Source: Micromonospora noduli (lineage in GTDB: Bacteria > Actinomycetota > Actinomycetes > Mycobacteriales > Micromonosporaceae). Taken from it: 64,000 bases of DNA. The stretch is from positions 1 through 64,000 of the forward strand of contig NZ_PYAK01000025.1 in assembly GCF_003264365.1 (NCBI RefSeq), read 5' to 3'. Below the pieces are notes generated by a model. The model saw only the letters and a program-made list of their open reading frames with translations. It did not search any database and was not told where the DNA came from. A program made the translations under genes and the position numbers. Below, one piece after another: positions 7,180-16,465 of this stretch (position 1 is the stretch's first letter; every line of letters begins with the position of its first letter).

Positions 7180-8338
7180 TCTCGACGTTGGCCCCGGCCG
7201 TCCGCTGCGCCGGCACCACCGCTCGTCCGACGGTCGCCCCGGCACCGCCCGCCGCTTCGGCACCCGGCCGGGCCGCACCCTCGGCACCCGGCCGGGCCGC
7301 ACCCTCGGCATCCGGCCGGATCGCCGCGTCGGCGGACTGCGCCGGGCCGCCGGGAATCAGCTCCGGGCGGCGGCGGGCGGCGACGTCCTCGACCCAACCG
7401 ACGGCCAGGGTGACCAGCCCGACCAGAGCGAAGACCAGCAGTACCCGGATGGCCAGGCCCACCGGGTCCTGGTGGGACCAGCCCACCACGTCGACCAGCG
7501 GAGTGAGCGCCACCACGAACGGCATGTGCCAGAGGTAGACGGTGAGCGCCCGCCGGTTGAGCACTGTCACCGCCCGGTCGGCCAGTCGGCTCCGACTCAG
7601 CCAGGCCACCGCGGCCGGTGCCCGGCCCAGCACGATCAGGACGAACGCGGCCGACCAGAGGGCGTTGCCCAGGGGGTTGTCGTTGAGGTCGTACCCGCGC
7701 GGCCCGGGATGCGCGACGATCCAGGCGCCGCCGCCCACGGCGAGGGCGAGCGCCACCGGGTAGAGCAGTCGGCCGGAGAGTCGGCGCAGCATCCCGGCGT
7801 GGTGGGCGAAGCCGAGCAGCCACGCGCCGAAGTAGAGCCCGAACTCGCGCAGCACCGGCGGCGCCGGGTAGATCCCCACCTCGATCGTCACCAGCAGGAG
7901 GTACGGGGCGAGCAGGGTCATCAGCGGGGCACGCCGGAACAGCCAGAACGCGACCGGCGAGGCGAGCACGAACCAGAGATAGTCGCGCAGGTACCAGATG
8001 ACGCTCAGCGCCAGCGCGCCCCAGTGATTGGCCGGCGGGTCGGCGATCGGGAACAGCCACAGCAGCACCCCGGGGCTCACCGACAACCCGCTGAACAGCA
8101 TGGCCGGCACGAAGACCACCGCGAGCACCCACAGCGACGGCAGCAGTCGACGCAGCCGATGCCCGACCGCCGCCGGTCCGACCCGGGTCAGCGACGCGGC
8201 CATCAGCGAGCCCGCCAGCGCGAACATCACCGACATGGCGGGGAAGACGAGGGTGAGGGTCGCCCATCCGGTGACGTGGTAAACCACCACTCGAACGATG
8301 GCCAGGGCACGGAGGAGGTCGAGGTACCTGTTGCGCAT
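7166..8338 (-). CDS. Acyltransferase family 3 membrane protein (390 aa)
   Basis: An integral membrane acyltransferase of the OafA/acyltransferase_3 family, which transfers acyl groups to cell-surface carbohydrates or secondary metabolites. The N-terminal signature RNRYLDLLRALAIVRVVVYH contains the conserved catalytic-region His. About ten hydrophobic helices follow, then a second family motif near LTVYLWHMPFVVAL. The last 70 residues form a cytoplasmic tail with repeats of ARPGAEGA encoded by 24-bp tandem repeats at 7261-7319. ATG at 8338 is preferred over an upstream extension. The acceptor is unknown. Confidence 0.88.
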   Translation of the reverse strand: MRNRYLDLLRALAIVRVVVYHVTGWATLTLVFPAMSVMFALAGSLMAASLTRVGPAAVGHRLRRLLPSLWVLAVVFVPAMLFSGLSVSPGVLLWLFPIADPPANHWGALALSVIWYLRDYLWFVLASPVAFWLFRRAPLMTLLAPYLLLVTIEVGIYPAPPVLREFGLYFGAWLLGFAHHAGMLRRLSGRLLYPVALALAVGGGAWIVAHPGPRGYDLNDNPLGNALWSAAFVLIVLGRAPAAVAWLSRSRLADRAVTVLNRRALTVYLWHMPFVVALTPLVDVVGWSHQDPVGLAIRVLLVFALVGLVTLAVGWVEDVAARRRPELIPGGPAQSADAAIRPDAEGAARPGAEGAARPGAEAAGGAGATVGRAVVPAQRTAGANVEINAR

Positions 8339-8490
8339 CAGCCTGCACTCGGTCGGGGACGCGGGGCACAACTTTCCTACCCTGCGTGGCGCCCGCACCA
8401 AACGACAGCTACCTCAACCGAGCGTGAACATCCCCGGCTGCCCGACCGAAGGCGATCGTGCCGCCGGTCGGGCACCGCCGACGAGGTGGG

Positions 8491-9396
8491 TCAGAAGCCC
8501 AGCTTGCGCAGCTGCCTCGGGTCGCGCTGCCAATCCTTCGCGACCCGCACGTGCAGGTCGAGGTAGACCCGACCGCCGAGCAGCTCCTCGATCTGCTTGC
8601 GGGCGTTGGTGCCGACCTCCTTGAGCCGACTCGCCTTGTGCCCGAGCACGATGGCCTTCTGGCTGGGCCGCTCCACGTACAGGTCGGCGTAGATCTTCAT
8701 GACCTGACCCTCGGGGATCATCTCCTCCACCACCACGGCGATGGAGTGCGGCAGCTCGTCGCGGACCCCCTCCAGGGCGGCCTCGCGGATCAGTTCGGCG
8801 ACCAGCACCTGCTCGGGGTCGTCGGTGAGCATGTCGTCCGGGTAGAGCTGCGGCGACGGCGGCAGGTACTTGGTCATCACGTCGACGAGGGTGTCCACCT
8901 GGTGCCCGGACACCGCACTCACCGGCACGATCTCGGCGAACTCCCCCATCTTGCTGACCGCCAGCAACTGCTCCGCCAGGCGACGCTTGTCCACCAGGTC
9001 GGTCTTGGTGACCACCGCCAGCACTGTCGCCTTCAACTCGGCCAACTCGCCGGTGATGAACCGGTCCCCGCGCCCGACCGGCTCGTCCGCCGGGATGCAC
9101 AGGCCGATCACGTCGACCTCGGTCCAGGTGGACCGGACCAGGTCGTTGAGACGCTCGCCGAGCAGCGTACGAGGGCGGTGCAGGCCCGGCGTGTCGACGA
9201 GGACCAGCTGCGACTCCGGTCGGTGCAGCACCGCCCGGATGACGTGCCGGGTGGTCTGCGGCTTGTTCGAGGTGATGGCGATCTTGGTGCCGACGATGGC
9301 GTTGGTCAGCGTCGACTTGCCGGCGTTGGGGCGACCGACGAAGCAGCCGAACCCGGCCCGGTACGGACGCGCCTCCGGATCCTGCACCGGGCTCAC
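8491..9396 (-). CDS. era: GTPase Era (301 aa)
   Basis: A ribosome-assembly GTPase that binds the 3' end of 16S rRNA. The G domain has G1 GRPNAGKS, a switch with TTRHVI, G3 DTPG and G4 TKTD (the first residue is Thr rather than Asn). The C-terminal KH domain carries VVVEEMIPEGQVMKIYADLYVE and the GxxG-like LGHKASRLKEVGTNARK. GTG at 9396 overlaps the stop of the upstream small gene by 4 nt. It is the last gene of the phoH-ybeY-CNNM-era run. Cytoplasmic. Confidence 0.96.
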   Translation of the reverse strand: MSPVQDPEARPYRAGFGCFVGRPNAGKSTLTNAIVGTKIAITSNKPQTTRHVIRAVLHRPESQLVLVDTPGLHRPRTLLGERLNDLVRSTWTEVDVIGLCIPADEPVGRGDRFITGELAELKATVLAVVTKTDLVDKRRLAEQLLAVSKMGEFAEIVPVSAVSGHQVDTLVDVMTKYLPPSPQLYPDDMLTDDPEQVLVAELIREAALEGVRDELPHSIAVVVEEMIPEGQVMKIYADLYVERPSQKAIVLGHKASRLKEVGTNARKQIEELLGGRVYLDLHVRVAKDWQRDPRQLRKLGF

Positions 9397-9779
9397 TGGG
9401 TCACCGTGCCGAGGACCGTGCCGTCCGGAGCGGCCACGTGGACCGGTGCGTCCGCCGCGAGGTCCCGTACCGCCGCGTGCCCGGCACCATCCAGCGTCGA
9501 CGCCTCGGTCACCACCACCGCCGCCTCCAGCCGACTCGCCCCGGCCGCCACTGCCGAAGCCACCGCCAACTGCAACGCGGTGAGCGTCAGCGACGGCAGC
9601 GCGACACTGGCCGCCGCGTACGTCCGGCCGTCCTGGTCGCGGACCGCGGCGCCCTCCACGGCGCCAACCCTCGCGCGGGCTCCCCGGGCCAGGACGACGA
9701 GCTTGCCGTCCTCGGCGCTCAGCGCGCCCGACGCTGTGGGGGTGGGCCGGGCGACAGGCGCGGCGGGTGTGTCAGGCAT
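9393..9779 (-). CDS. Cytidine deaminase-like protein without catalytic residues (128 aa)
   Basis: Positionally equivalent to M. tuberculosis Rv2365c, between the CNNM/CorC protein and Era. The strand order (LVVLARGARARVGAVEGAAVRDQDGRTYAAASVALPSL, then an Ala-rich helix, then AAVVVTEAS) follows the cytidine deaminase fold. The zinc and proton-shuttle motifs (HAE/CAE and PCxxC) are absent, and the protein has no cysteine or candidate zinc ligands in those places. ATG at 9779 overlaps the upstream stop by 8 nt and its stop overlaps the era start by 4 nt. A non-catalytic binding role, perhaps with Era, is inference. Confidence 0.75.
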   Translation of the reverse strand: MPDTPAAPVARPTPTASGALSAEDGKLVVLARGARARVGAVEGAAVRDQDGRTYAAASVALPSLTLTALQLAVASAVAAGASRLEAAVVVTEASTLDGAGHAAVRDLAADAPVHVAAPDGTVLGTVTQ

Positions 9780-11172
9780 CGGCGGGTTGCCTCTCATCGT
9801 CTCGATAGTTGTCAGTGTCGTCCCCGGGGCCGGCGTGCTCGCCGCGCCCCGCGGTGTCGTGCTCATCGCCCGGCTCCACCCGGCTGACCAGGACGGTGTC
9901 GATCCGGTTGCGCCGGCCGGTGGTGCCCTCGGCGACCAGGCGGAGACCGGCGACCTCGGCCTCGGCACCCGGGATCGGCACCCGCCCCAGCGACTGGGCG
10001 AGCAGACCGCCGACCGTCTCCACCTCGTCGGTGGGCAGGTCGGTGTCGAACATCTCGCCGAGATTCTCCACCGGCAGGCGAGCGGTCACCCGCACCGAGG
10101 AGTCCGCCAGACGTTCGACGGGCGGGCGCTCGACATCGTACTCGTCGGTGATCTCACCGACGATCTCCTCGAGGATGTCCTCGATGGTGACCAGACCGCC
10201 GGTGCCGCCGTACTCGTCGACCACGATGACCAGGTGGTTGCGGGCCGCCTGCATCTCGGACAGCAGGTCGTCGACCGGCTTGGACTCCGGCACGAAGGTC
10301 GCGGGGCGCATCAGCTCGGCCACCGGCAACTGCTCGGCCCTCGGGTCCCCACCACGGGAGCGCCGGATCAGGTCCTTGAGGTAGAGCACCCCCAGCACGT
10401 CGTCGACGCTCTCGCCGATCACCGGGATGCGGGAGAAACCGGAGCGCAGGAAGAGCGCCAGCGCCTGCGCAAGCGTCTTGCCCTCCTCGATCCACACCAT
10501 CTCGGTACGCGGCACCATCACCTCACGCGCGATGGTGTCGCCGAGCGCGAAGACGGAGTGGATCATCTGGCGTTCGCCGTGCTCGACAACGCCGCGCTGC
10601 TCGGCCAGGTCGACCAGCTCCCGCAGCTCCACCTGGGTGGCGAACGGACCTTCCCGGAAGCCGCGCCCCGGGGTGACCGCGTTGCCGATCAGGATCAGCA
10701 GCGACGCGAGCGGGTTGAGCGCCCGGCCCAGCCAGCGGACCAGCGGCGCCACCGCACGACCCACGGCGTAGGCGTGCTGCCGGCCGATGGTGCGCGGGGC
10801 CACGCCCACCACCACGAAGCTGACCACTGTCATCGCGCCGGCGGTCACCAGCGCGGCCCGCCAGCCGGCGCCGAAGCTGTCCACCGCCACGAGCGCCACC
10901 AGTGTGGTGGCGGTCAGCTCGGCGAGCAGCCGCAACAGCAGGAGCAGGTTGAGGTGTCGGACGACGTCGCCGGCCACGACCTGGAGGGTGCGGGCGCCGC
11001 GCACGCCGTCGCGGGCCAGTTCGGCAGCTCGGGCCGGTGAGACAGCGGCGAGGGCCGCCTCGGTCATCGCGATCAGGCCGGCCAGCACCACCAGACCGGC
11101 CGCGAAGACGATCAGCTGAAAGTCGGGAAGGCCGGCGGTGGCGCCGGCCGCGAGTAACGGAGGAGTGGACAT
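9772..11172 (-). CDS. CNNM/CorC-type transporter-associated protein, hemolysin family (466 aa)
   Basis: A membrane protein of the CNNM/HlyC-CorC family, implicated in Mg2+/Co2+ export. The N-terminal CNNM domain has about four membrane helices (residues 15-150). The paired CBS domains carry EVMVPRTEMVWI and the MRPATFVPESKPVDDLL segment, and the linker EYGGTGGLVTIEDILEEIVG is diagnostic. The C-terminal CorC/HlyC domain spans about residues 350-430. The tail is charged. The ATG overlaps the ybeY stop (TGATG), so translation is coupled. The annotation 'hemolysin' is historical. Confidence 0.9.
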   Translation of the reverse strand: MSTPPLLAAGATAGLPDFQLIVFAAGLVVLAGLIAMTEAALAAVSPARAAELARDGVRGARTLQVVAGDVVRHLNLLLLLRLLAELTATTLVALVAVDSFGAGWRAALVTAGAMTVVSFVVVGVAPRTIGRQHAYAVGRAVAPLVRWLGRALNPLASLLILIGNAVTPGRGFREGPFATQVELRELVDLAEQRGVVEHGERQMIHSVFALGDTIAREVMVPRTEMVWIEEGKTLAQALALFLRSGFSRIPVIGESVDDVLGVLYLKDLIRRSRGGDPRAEQLPVAELMRPATFVPESKPVDDLLSEMQAARNHLVIVVDEYGGTGGLVTIEDILEEIVGEITDEYDVERPPVERLADSSVRVTARLPVENLGEMFDTDLPTDEVETVGGLLAQSLGRVPIPGAEAEVAGLRLVAEGTTGRRNRIDTVLVSRVEPGDEHDTAGRGEHAGPGDDTDNYRDDERQPADA

Positions 11173-11645
11173 CACTGGGTGCGGGTCGACCGCCAGCTCG
11201 CCAGCAGCCGAGCCTGGAGTGCGAACATCTCCCGCTCCTCCTCCGGCTCGGCGTGGTCGTAGCCGAGCAGGTGCAGCACCCCGTGCACGGTGAGCAGGTG
11301 CAGCTCGTCGGCCGGCGCGTGCCCGGCGGTAGCGGCCTGCTTGGCCGCCACCTCCGGGCAGAGCACGATGTCGCCGAGCAGGGCGGGCTCGCCGCCGGCC
11401 GGTGCGGACTCACCCGGGCCGTGGTCGACGCTGCCCTCGTCCATGGGGAAGGCGAGCACGTCGGTCGGGCCGTCGCCACCCATCCAGCGGTGGTTCAGCT
11501 CGGTCATGTAGTCGATGTCGACCAGCAGCACTGACAGCTCGGCGAGGGGGTTGACCCCCATCTCGTCGAGGGCGTGCCGGGCGACGGCGAGCACGGCGTC
11601 GGTGTCGACGTCGACACCGGACTCGTTGGCGATCTCGATGGACAA
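11172..11645 (-). CDS. ybeY: Endoribonuclease YbeY (157 aa)
   Basis: A metal-dependent RNase for 16S rRNA 3' maturation and ribosome quality control. The zinc-site motif is VHGVLHLLGYDH near residues 118-129, with the upstream PTDVLAFPMD signature. A Gly/Pro/Ala insert (residues about 73-85) sits in the variable loop. The start is TTG at 11645 with AGAGGAAAG upstream. It lies 15 bp after phoH, the usual actinobacterial arrangement. Cytoplasmic. Confidence 0.94.
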   Translation of the reverse strand: MSIEIANESGVDVDTDAVLAVARHALDEMGVNPLAELSVLLVDIDYMTELNHRWMGGDGPTDVLAFPMDEGSVDHGPGESAPAGGEPALLGDIVLCPEVAAKQAATAGHAPADELHLLTVHGVLHLLGYDHAEPEEEREMFALQARLLASWRSTRTQ

Positions 11646-11660
11646 CTGCTTTCCTCTGCT

Positions 11661-12719
<1,059 letters not shown>

Positions 12720-12849
12720 AGGTTGGGCCGAAGGGCCCTGCGCACCTGCTCTCGATCTCGGCGCCGGCCTGCTGGCCTGGCGTGCGGACGTTACACCCAT
12801 CGTATCGGTTCAACGCGGGGCGCATCGCGCCCATTTCCGCTGGCCGCGA

Positions 12850-14244
12850 TCAACTCCCGGCCCGGAAGTCGTACCGGTCGAAGGTCTCCTGGTGGCGGGT
12901 GAACCGGTACGTCGCCCAGTGCATCCGGACCACCGCGCCGGCCTCGTCCCGGGTCAGCCGCAACAGCTCACCGACCTCCCGACCGGAGACCACCCGGAAC
13001 ACGTCCGGCTGGTCCGGCAGCGGGGTGAAGATCGCCGGTGGGCGTCCGGGCGGGTCACCGACCCCGCGCGCCCGCAGGGTGCCGTCGTGCCAGGAGAAGA
13101 CGTACTCGGAGCCCTCGCCCCACCAGCGGCCGAGCGCACCCCGCAGGGCCGCCGGCGCGGGTGCGCCGGGTCGCCAGGGCTCGATCTCAGCCGGATCGTG
13201 CTCGACCGCCGCGGCGAGCAGCCGGTGCGACAGGTCGAACAGTTCGGTCGCTGTGCCGGACGAGCCGAGCACCGCGGCGCCCATCGCGCCGGGCGTGCCG
13301 TCACCGCCGCGGCGGCCGTACGCCCCGGCGAGGAACCCGGGCATCGCCCCGTCGTGCCCCACGTGCAGCACCCGCTCCCCCTGCGGAATGAGGATCAGCC
13401 CGAGCCCGAAGCCCGCGCCCCACAGCGTCTCGTCGGTGGTGGTCGCCGGCCAGCGCATCTCGTCCAGGGTGGTCGGGGCGAGGACCGCGCCGGCCGGGTC
13501 CAGCGCCGCCGGGTCGGCCAGGAACGCCGCCCAGCGGGCCATGTCGGTCGCGGTGCTCCAGAGCTGGGCGGCCGGGCCGACCGCGCCGAAGTCGGTCGGC
13601 GGCTCCGGGTGCGCCTCGTCGGAGTACGCGTCGACCAGGAACCCGGTGGCCGCCGTCGGCCGTGGGGTCACCGTGGTGTCGGTCAGCCCCAGCGGCGTCA
13701 GGATCCGCTCGGTGAGCGCCTGCGCCCAGCTGCCGCCGCGGAGCCGGGCGACGAGTTGGCCGAGTACGGCCACGCCCAGGTTGGAGTAGTGGAACCGCCG
13801 GCCGGTCGGCAGCACCCGCTCGGCCCGGTCGAGCTCGGCGACCAGTTGGTCGTCGTCCGGTGCGCGCAGGCTGTCCCACACATCGCCGAACGGCTCGCGT
13901 TGCAGGCCACCGGTGTGCGACAGCAACCGGCGTACGGTCAGCTCGCCGTGCGCCGGGACGTCCAGGTGCCGGCCCACCGGGTCGTCCAGGTCCAGCAGCC
14001 CGTCGTCGCGGCACCGCAGGACCAGCACCGCGGTGAACGTCTTGGTGATCGAGCCGATCCGGAACTGGGTGCCCGCGTCCAGGGGGCTGTCGGTGCCGGT
14101 CTCGCCGACGGTGCAGCTCCAGAGCGGTCGGTCGGCCCGGTGCAGCGCCGCCGACACCGCCGGCACCCGGGCTTCGGCCTGCACCCGCCGGACCGACCGG
14201 TCCAGGTGCTCAGTACCGCGACCGTCGGGACCGCGCTCGCTCAC
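12850..14244 (-). CDS. Serine hydrolase, class C beta-lactamase fold (464 aa)
   Basis: A beta-lactamase/D-Ala-D-Ala peptidase-fold serine hydrolase (S12 family). The nucleophile motif is SITK (FRIGSITKTFTA) near residue 65, the second motif is YSN (RFHYSNLGVAV) and the third, KTG-like, position is HVGHDGAMPG. A C-terminal extension of about 120 residues resembles the lipocalin-like tail of this family. There is no signal peptide, so a cytoplasmic esterase or peptidase is more likely than a resistance enzyme. GTG at 14244 overlaps the HIT gene stop by 4 nt. Confidence 0.88.
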   Translation of the reverse strand: MSERGPDGRGTEHLDRSVRRVQAEARVPAVSAALHRADRPLWSCTVGETGTDSPLDAGTQFRIGSITKTFTAVLVLRCRDDGLLDLDDPVGRHLDVPAHGELTVRRLLSHTGGLQREPFGDVWDSLRAPDDDQLVAELDRAERVLPTGRRFHYSNLGVAVLGQLVARLRGGSWAQALTERILTPLGLTDTTVTPRPTAATGFLVDAYSDEAHPEPPTDFGAVGPAAQLWSTATDMARWAAFLADPAALDPAGAVLAPTTLDEMRWPATTTDETLWGAGFGLGLILIPQGERVLHVGHDGAMPGFLAGAYGRRGGDGTPGAMGAAVLGSSGTATELFDLSHRLLAAAVEHDPAEIEPWRPGAPAPAALRGALGRWWGEGSEYVFSWHDGTLRARGVGDPPGRPPAIFTPLPDQPDVFRVVSGREVGELLRLTRDEAGAVVRMHWATYRFTRHQETFDRYDFRAGS

Positions 14245-14600
14245 GCCAGGTCCCGGGCGAGCATCGGGCCGAGCGGTGCACCGCCGAGCAGGTGCGCGTG
14301 CACGTGGAAGACCTCCTGCCCGCCGTACGCGCCGGTGTTGAACATCAGCCGGAAACCGTCGCCGAGCAGCCCCTCGTCCTCGGCCACGGCGGCGGACGTC
14401 GCCAGCACGTCGGCGGCCAGCGCCGGGTCACCCTGGGCGAGCGTGGCGACGTCGGCGTAGTGCTCCTTCGGAATGACCAGGACGTGCACCGGCGCCTTCG
14501 GGTCGATGTCGCGGAAGGCGAGCGTGGTGTCGGTCTCCCGGACCACGGTGGCCGGGATCTCCCCGGCGACGATGCGGCAGAACAGGCAGTCGGATCCCAT
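14241..14600 (-). CDS. HIT family protein (119 aa)
   Basis: A histidine-triad nucleotide hydrolase of the Hint type. The N-terminal CLFCRIVAGEIPA has the zinc-binding-style CxxC, the middle has KEHYADVATL, and the triad is HVHAHLLGG near residue 102. It probably cleaves adenosine 5'-phosphoramidates or acyl-adenylates; the exact substrate is unknown. TACACT lies 6 nt before the ATG and there is no Shine-Dalgarno, so a leaderless transcript is likely. The stop is coupled to the downstream serine hydrolase. Cytoplasmic dimer. Confidence 0.92.
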   Translation of the reverse strand: MGSDCLFCRIVAGEIPATVVRETDTTLAFRDIDPKAPVHVLVIPKEHYADVATLAQGDPALAADVLATSAAVAEDEGLLGDGFRLMFNTGAYGGQEVFHVHAHLLGGAPLGPMLARDLA

Positions 14601-14606
14601 CGGGGC

Positions 14607-14612
14607 AGTGTA
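14607..14612 (-). promoter_or_regulatory. Leaderless -10 element TACACT for the HIT gene
   Basis: On the minus strand TACACT is followed by 6 nt and the ATG at 14600. No ribosome binding site is present. This promoter would drive the HIT and serine hydrolase pair. Confidence 0.55.
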
Positions 14613-14698
14613 AGGACTAACGGGCCGGGGGCGCTCCGGCGCAGCAGGCGCCGCCGGCCCGTTCGCAGGGAAGGTGCGGCTGAGGCAGGATGGCCGGC

Positions 14699-15460
14699 AT
14701 GACGGATCGGGCGGTACTCGTGACCGGGGCCTCGCGCGGGATCGGCCGCGCGGTGGCGAAGGCGTTCGCGGCCGGCGGCGACCGGGTGGCCATCCACCAC
14801 CGCGACTCCGCCGACGCGGCCGAGGAACTACGCGCGCAACTGCCGGGCACCGGGCACGTGGTGGTCCGCGCCGACCTCACCGATCCGGACGCGGTCCGGG
14901 TCATGGTCGACCGGGCCGCCGAACTGCTCGGTGGGCTGGACGTGCTGGTCAACAACGCCGGGACGTACGGCGACCGCGACGACCCGCACCCGATCTTCGG
15001 CGCCTCCTACGAGGAGTGGCAGCAGCGCTGGCGGCAGGTGCTGGAGACCAACCTGACCGGCGCCGGCAACGTCACCTGGTGCGCCGCCCAGCACATGCGC
15101 GAACGCGGCGGGCGGATCGTCAACGTCTCGTCCCGTGGCGCGTTCCGCGGCGAGCCGGAGCAGCCGGCGTACGGCGCCAGCAAGGCGGGGCTGAACGCGC
15201 TGGGCCAGTCCCTCGCCGTGGCGCTCGCGCCGTACGGCATCACTGTCGCCACCGTCGCGCCGGGCTTCGTGGCGACCGACATGACCACCGAGCACCTGCG
15301 CGGCGAGCGGGGCGCGGCCATCCGGGCGCAGAGCCCGTTCGACCGGGTGGGCCGACCGGAGGAGATCGCCGCCGCCGTGCACTGGTTGGCCTCGCCGCAC
15401 GCCGAGTGGGCCTCCGGCACGATCGTCGACCTCAACGGCGCCTCCTACCTGCGCAGCTGA
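14699..15460 (+). CDS. SDR family oxidoreductase (253 aa)
   Basis: A classical short-chain dehydrogenase. The cofactor motif is TGASRGIGRAVA at residues 8-19, the fold motif is NNAG, and the catalytic set is Ser (NVSSRG) with YGASK (PAYGASKAGLNALG). An Arg/His after the first motif suggests NADP(H). The C-terminal loop PEEIAAAVHWLASP and GTIVDLNGA are typical. ATG at 14699 (MTDRAVLVTG) follows CAGGAT by 7 nt, whereas an ATG at 14690 would overlap that box. FabG-like, but the substrate is unknown. It faces away from the HIT operon. Confidence 0.88.
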   Translation: MTDRAVLVTGASRGIGRAVAKAFAAGGDRVAIHHRDSADAAEELRAQLPGTGHVVVRADLTDPDAVRVMVDRAAELLGGLDVLVNNAGTYGDRDDPHPIFGASYEEWQQRWRQVLETNLTGAGNVTWCAAQHMRERGGRIVNVSSRGAFRGEPEQPAYGASKAGLNALGQSLAVALAPYGITVATVAPGFVATDMTTEHLRGERGAAIRAQSPFDRVGRPEEIAAAVHWLASPHAEWASGTIVDLNGASYLRS

Positions 15461-15532
15461 GGTCGACGCCGCAGGCAGGTCACCCGGCCGGGGATGTGGT
15501 TGGCGGTTCGCGGGAGGGTAAGTCCCACCGAC

Positions 15533-16444
15533 ATGGCCGACTCCGCGCTGCTGGACCTCACCGCCGACTACCGGGTGGCCGATGGCCACGACGACGACCC
15601 TGTCCTGCTCCGCCCCGACGGCACCCCCGTCGACACCTGGCGCGAGGACTACCCGTACGAGGAGCGACTGGATCGCGAGGAGTACGACCGCGACAAGCGG
15701 CTCCTCCAGATCGAGCTGCTGAAACTCCAGGACTGGATCAAGGAGTCCGGCGAGCGTCTGGTGATCCTCTTCGAGGGCCGGGACGCGGCCGGCAAGGGCG
15801 GCACCATCAAACGCTTCATGGAGCACCTCAACCCGCGTGGCGCGTCGGTGGTGGCGCTCGCCAAGCCGGACGAGCGGGAAGCCGCCCAGTGGTACTTCCA
15901 GCGCTGGCTGGCACACCTGCCGGCGGCCGGCGAGATCGTGCTGTTCGACCGTTCCTGGTACAACCGGGCCGGCGTGGAGCGGGTGATGGGCTTCTGTAGC
16001 CGCAAGGAGTACCTGGAGTTCCTGCGGCAGGCCCCGGAACTGGAACGGATGCTGGTGCGCTCAGGCATCCGGCTGGTCAAGTTCTGGTTCTCCGTCTCCC
16101 AGAACGAGCAGCGCACCCGGTTCGCGATCCGCCAGGTCGACCCGGTCCGGCAGTGGAAGCTGTCCCCGATGGACATCGCCTCACTCGACCGGTGGGACGA
16201 GTACACCGAGGCCAAGGAGGCGATGTTCTTCTGGACCGACACGGCCGACGCGCCGTGGACGGTGGTGAAGAGCAACGACAAGAAGCGGGCCCGGCTCGAG
16301 GCGATGCGGCACGTGCTGCACCGCTTCGACTACATCGGCAAGGACGCCGACGTGGTCGGCACACCGGACCCGCAGATCATCGGGCCGGCCGGACTGGACC
16401 TGGGGCCGGAGGAAGAGGTGGTGCCGGTGTTTCCCCGGCCCTGA
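15533..16444 (+). CDS. ppk2: Polyphosphate kinase 2 (303 aa)
   Basis: Transfers phosphate between polyphosphate and nucleoside diphosphates, giving GTP or ATP from stored polyphosphate. The one-domain PPK2 fold has Walker A GRDAAGKGGTIKR near residue 83, the lid DEREAAQWYFQRW and Walker B LFDRSWYNRAGVERVMGFC. The rest, DRWDEYTEAKEAMFFWTDT and SNDKKRARLEAMRHVL, is family-typical, and the length fits class I. It ends 21 bp before the convergent rsmE gene. Cytoplasmic; useful in energy stress. Confidence 0.94.
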   Translation: MADSALLDLTADYRVADGHDDDPVLLRPDGTPVDTWREDYPYEERLDREEYDRDKRLLQIELLKLQDWIKESGERLVILFEGRDAAGKGGTIKRFMEHLNPRGASVVALAKPDEREAAQWYFQRWLAHLPAAGEIVLFDRSWYNRAGVERVMGFCSRKEYLEFLRQAPELERMLVRSGIRLVKFWFSVSQNEQRTRFAIRQVDPVRQWKLSPMDIASLDRWDEYTEAKEAMFFWTDTADAPWTVVKSNDKKRARLEAMRHVLHRFDYIGKDADVVGTPDPQIIGPAGLDLGPEEEVVPVFPRP

Positions 16445-16465
16445 AACGAGCCGGCCGCCGACGGG

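Noticed and set aside
12850..14244. Beta-lactam resistance gene
   Set aside because: No signal peptide and a long lipocalin-like tail; context is HIT hydrolase, not resistance.
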